Assembly: GCA_002347965.1 (NCBI GenBank)
Contig: DDYN01000054.1
Span: 1 to 48,792, forward strand
Direction: 5' to 3'
DNA: 48,792 nt
Source: UBA2233 sp002347965 [NCBI: Nitrospirae bacterium UBA2233]
GTDB lineage: Bacteria; UBA2233
Under the pieces are notes generated by a model. The model searched no databases, was not told the DNA's origin, and was given only the letters and a program-made list of their open reading frames with translations. Positions 43,410 to 48,792 of the stretch are shown in pieces (the stretch's first letter is position 1; each line of letters begins with the position of its first letter). The position numbers and the translations under genes were made by a program.

Positions 43410-44498
43410 TTACGAAGCGGCCGCCCTTTGTGCTCCTTCCATCAGCGCCATGGCTTGAAAGTGGGCACGAAGGGCCTCGATGATGAAGCTTAAGTTTCCC
43501 TCGAGGACTTCGGTTAAGTTGTAAAGTGTCAGGTTGATCCTGTGGTCTGTCACCCTACCCTGCGGGAAATTGTACGTCCGGATGCGCTCGCTTCGCTCCG
43601 CAGTTCCCACCTGCTTTCTCCGGACATCCGATATTTCTTGATGCTGCTGAGAAAGCGCCAAGTCTTTCAGGCGAGAGCGCAAAATTTTCATGGCCTTGGC
43701 TTTGTTTTTAATCTGGCTCTTTTCGTCTTGGCATGAAACGACAATCCCCGTGGGCAGGTGGGTGACTCGGACGGCGCTGTCGGTCGTGTTCACAGACTGC
43801 CCCCCAGGGCCAGAAGACCGGAACACGTCGATTCGAAGCTCGTCTTGGCCAATCTGCACCTCCACTTCTTCCGCCTCGGGCAAAACTGCCACCGTGGCGG
43901 TCGAGGTATGAATTCGCCCCGAGGACTCCGTTGTGGGCACACGCTGAACGCGATGGACGCCGCTTTCGTGCTTCAAGTACGCATAGGCTTCTATTCCCTG
44001 GATGCCTAAAACAAGCTCCTTGTAGCCTCCCGTCCCGGTCTCCGAGCTGCTCAGCACTTCTGTTTTCCAGCCTTTGACTTCGGCGAATCTTAGATACATA
44101 CGCGCCAGGTCCGCCGCAAACAGCGCCGCCTCGTCGCCCCCAGTACCGGCGCGAATCTCGAGAATCACGCCTCTCTCATCGTTCGGGTCGCGCGGCAGTA
44201 GCATCAATTGAAGCTCCGATTCGAGCGCGCTGGCCTCTTTTTCCAGCTTCTCGAGCTCTTCCTTGGCAAGCCGCCTGAGTTCGTCGTCGGACTCTTTAAG
44301 GAGAGCCCGGCTTTCCTCGGCCTCTAAAAGGCAACGTCTGTAGCGCCTGTGCGCCCCAACGATCCCCTCGAGGCGCCTGGACTCTTTAGTGAGTTCGGTA
44401 AGCCTTTGAGAATCGGAAAAGACCCCCGGGTCGCTTAAGAGCTCAACGACCTCCCGGTAGCGCGCCTCGATCTCGTTGAGCTGCTCCATCCAATCCAT
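43410..44498 (-). CDS. prfA: Peptide chain release factor 1
   Basis: Recognises UAA and UAG and triggers release of the protein. The 362-residue sequence has an N-terminal coiled region, EIRAGTGGDEAALFAADL, HRVQRVPTTESSGRIHTS and the catalytic SGPGGQSVNTTDSAVRV, whose Gln is the PrmC target. The gene is 17 bases downstream of rpmE. Confidence 0.97.
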   Translation of the reverse strand: MDWMEQLNEIEARYREVVELLSDPGVFSDSQRLTELTKESRRLEGIVGAHRRYRRCLLEAEESRALLKESDDELRRLAKEELEKLEKEASALESELQLMLLPRDPNDERGVILEIRAGTGGDEAALFAADLARMYLRFAEVKGWKTEVLSSSETGTGGYKELVLGIQGIEAYAYLKHESGVHRVQRVPTTESSGRIHTSTATVAVLPEAEEVEVQIGQDELRIDVFRSSGPGGQSVNTTDSAVRVTHLPTGIVVSCQDEKSQIKNKAKAMKILRSRLKDLALSQQHQEISDVRRKQVGTAERSERIRTYNFPQGRVTDHRINLTLYNLTEVLEGNLSFIIEALRAHFQAMALMEGAQRAAAS

Positions 44499-44515
44499 GC
44501 CACACTTCTTTTACT

Positions 44516-44746
44516 TTACTTTTTGGCTTGCTCCATACGGGCGTTATAGCGCTGGTAGCGCTTTTTAAAGCTCTCGACGCGCCCTTCAGTATCGAGGATC
44601 CGCTGCTGCTGCCCCGTATAGAACGGGTGGCAAAGCGAGCAGACGTTGACTTTAATGCTGGCCTTTGTCGAGCGCATGTGCATCACGTTTCCGCAAGAGC
44701 AGGTAACCACGCAATCTTTGTATTCGGGATGGATTCCTTCACGCAT
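44516..44746 (-). CDS. rpmE: 50S ribosomal protein L31 (zinc form)
   Basis: A 76-residue ribosomal protein with four cysteines in the zinc-binding arrangement (VTCSCGN ... VCSLCHPFYTG), so it is the C+ type. AGGAGG lies nine bases before ATG. It heads the prfA-murA-his transcription unit. Confidence 0.96.
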   Translation of the reverse strand: MREGIHPEYKDCVVTCSCGNVMHMRSTKASIKVNVCSLCHPFYTGQQQRILDTEGRVESFKKRYQRYNARMEQAKK

Positions 44747-44795
44747 TCTTCCGACCTCCTGGTGTTTTCAGCAAAACTCCCTTGTGTAAAGTTTA

Positions 44796-44811
44796 AATTA
44801 GCATTAATTTA
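44796..44811. promoter_or_regulatory. Palindrome in the rpmE-moaB divergent promoter region
   Basis: AAATTA-GCAT-TAATTT is a 16-base palindrome in the 97-base gap between the divergent starts. It coincides with the candidate -10 region in both directions: TTTACC/17/TAATTT for rpmE and TTGTGT/17/TAATTT for moaB. A shared operator or paired -10 elements are possible. Confidence 0.4.
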
Positions 44812-44843
44812 GAGTTTGGTAAACCAAGCAAGGGACCTGAAGG

Positions 44844-47764
<2,921 letters not shown>

Positions 47765-47777
<13 letters not shown>

Positions 47778-48792
47778 TCGTCCGGGTTTACGCCCACGCG
47801 GGCCATGATCCTGTAGAACTCCGCCCTGGCCTTGTTGGCGAGGCTTGCCGCTTTCGAGACGTTGCCGTTGGCCAGCCTTAAGACCTGGACAACGTAGGCC
47901 CGCTCGAAGCTCTGGCGCGCTTCGTTGTACGTCGGAAACGGCGCGGCCTCTTCTTCGGCTTGCAACGGAAAGAGGTCCTCGACGTCGACCTTCGTCTTTC
48001 GCGTCATCGTAACGGCATACTCTATGGTGTTTTTGAGCTCCCTGACGTTTCCGGGCCACTCGTAGAGCATGAGCCGATGGAGCGCGTCAGGGGTGATGCC
48101 CTCCACCCTCTTTTCCTGTTTTTGAGCCACCGCCTTGATAAAATTCTCCACGAGCAACGAAATGTCTTCTTTGCGCTCCCTCAAGGGGGGGATATGAATG
48201 GGTATCACATGAACCCTGTAGAAGAGGTCCTCGCGAAACGTTCCTTTTTCCACCTCGGCCTTAAGGTCTTTGTTGGTCGCCGTGATCAGCCGAAAATCCA
48301 GCTTTTTCACGGTCGTTGAGCCCACAGGGTAGTATTCTCCCTCCTGAAGAACTCTTAGCAGCTTGGGCTGTAAATCGAGCGGAAGCTCCGCGATTTCGTC
48401 GAGAAAGAGCGTTCCCTTGTTCGCCTTCCCCAAAAACCCTTCCTTGTTCTCGTTCGCGCCCGTAAACGCACCCTTAACATGGCCAAAAAGCTCGTTTTCG
48501 AGCAGCCCTTCGGGAAATGCCCCACAGTTAACGACAACAAAAGGTCCATCGACGCGCCTGGAGTTGAGATGGACGATCTTGGCGATCAGCTCCTTGCCCA
48601 CCCCGCTCTCCCCGTAGATGGCCACGCTCGCGTCTGTCGCGGCCGCCTGAAGGGCCTTGTCGAGAACACGCTTCATCTTGTCCGAGCGGGTAAGCAGCGA
48701 GCCCGTCCCGTAGTGGTCCCTTAAAAGATCCTGGAGATGCTCAACCCTGGCCTCGAGGCGCCTAGTTTCGATCGCCCGCTCAATCTTTAAGA
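47765..48792 (-). CDS. Sigma-54-dependent regulator (5'-partial)
   Basis: Runs off the right edge; the frame stays open from ATG 48676 to 48792 (LKIERAIETRRLEARVEHLQ...), so the start and any N-terminal receiver or PAS domain are outside. Seen: AAA+ ATPase with Walker A GESGVGKE, the sigma-54 contact loop GAFTGA, Walker B GTLFLDEIAEL, the arginine finger region FREDLFYRVHV, then a Fis-type helix-turn-helix ending in NVSKAASLANKARAEFYRI. The linker before the ATPase looks like that of NtrC-type response regulators. Targets unknown. Confidence 0.93.

Overview
The window looks like a chromosomal segment of a deltaproteobacterium-like organism (Desulfobacterota or a related lineage). The inference rests on gene order: rpmE-prfA-prmC-murA-hisG-hisD-hisB-hisH-hisA-hisF-hisIE, fthC-rny-ymdB-tyrS, and a PUFA-synthase-like secondary lipid cluster of the type also known from myxobacteria. 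No rRNA or tRNA gene and no CRISPR array was seen. Base composition is moderately GC-rich throughout.

Left flank (1-4.4 kb): a possible decayed IS200/IS605-type end at the very edge, then a secreted GH31 alpha-glucosidase on the minus strand. Next comes a 32-codon remnant of a zinc alcohol dehydrogenase with a good minus-strand promoter behind it, then a secreted DUF4139-type protein on the plus strand.

Lipid cluster (4.4-24.4 kb, all minus strand): transcription runs from a strong promoter near 24.38 kb through pfaD (enoyl reductase), a KS-AT-single-ACP protein, a KR-DH protein and a 2996-residue KS-CLF-AT-DH-DH-DH-acyltransferase megaprotein. It continues into a radical SAM protein with a cobalamin-binding-like fold and an Sfp-type phosphopantetheinyl transferase. 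Together these can charge an ACP, build a polyunsaturated or otherwise reduced chain, transfer it to a glycerolipid acceptor and possibly modify it. The layout resembles the myxobacterial pfa1/2/3 type, but Pfa2 is split, only one ACP is present, and later dehydratase domains have lost catalytic residues. Five small palindromic or REP-like elements of several families sit around the last two genes, and one of them supplies the C-terminus of the transferase.

Housekeeping block (24.4-30.1 kb, minus): ftsY, a 253-nt rod-folding RNA candidate that resembles 6S RNA in shape and in position upstream of fthC, then fthC, rny, ymdB and tyrS.

Envelope trio (30.2-33 kb, plus): a secreted C45-type peptidase/acyltransferase, a membrane-anchored rhodanese and a LolA-like outer-membrane lipoprotein-sorting protein, with coupled starts.

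Histidine superoperon (33-44.8 kb, minus): rpmE, prfA, prmC, murA, hisG (short form), hisD, hisB, hisH, a dead IS607-type element, hisA, hisF, hisIE, an SDR oxidoreductase and a DedA membrane protein, mostly with overlapping stop and start codons.

Right end (44.8-48.8 kb): a divergent moaB-ligA-small membrane protein operon on the plus strand, and a convergent sigma-54-dependent regulator that runs off the window.
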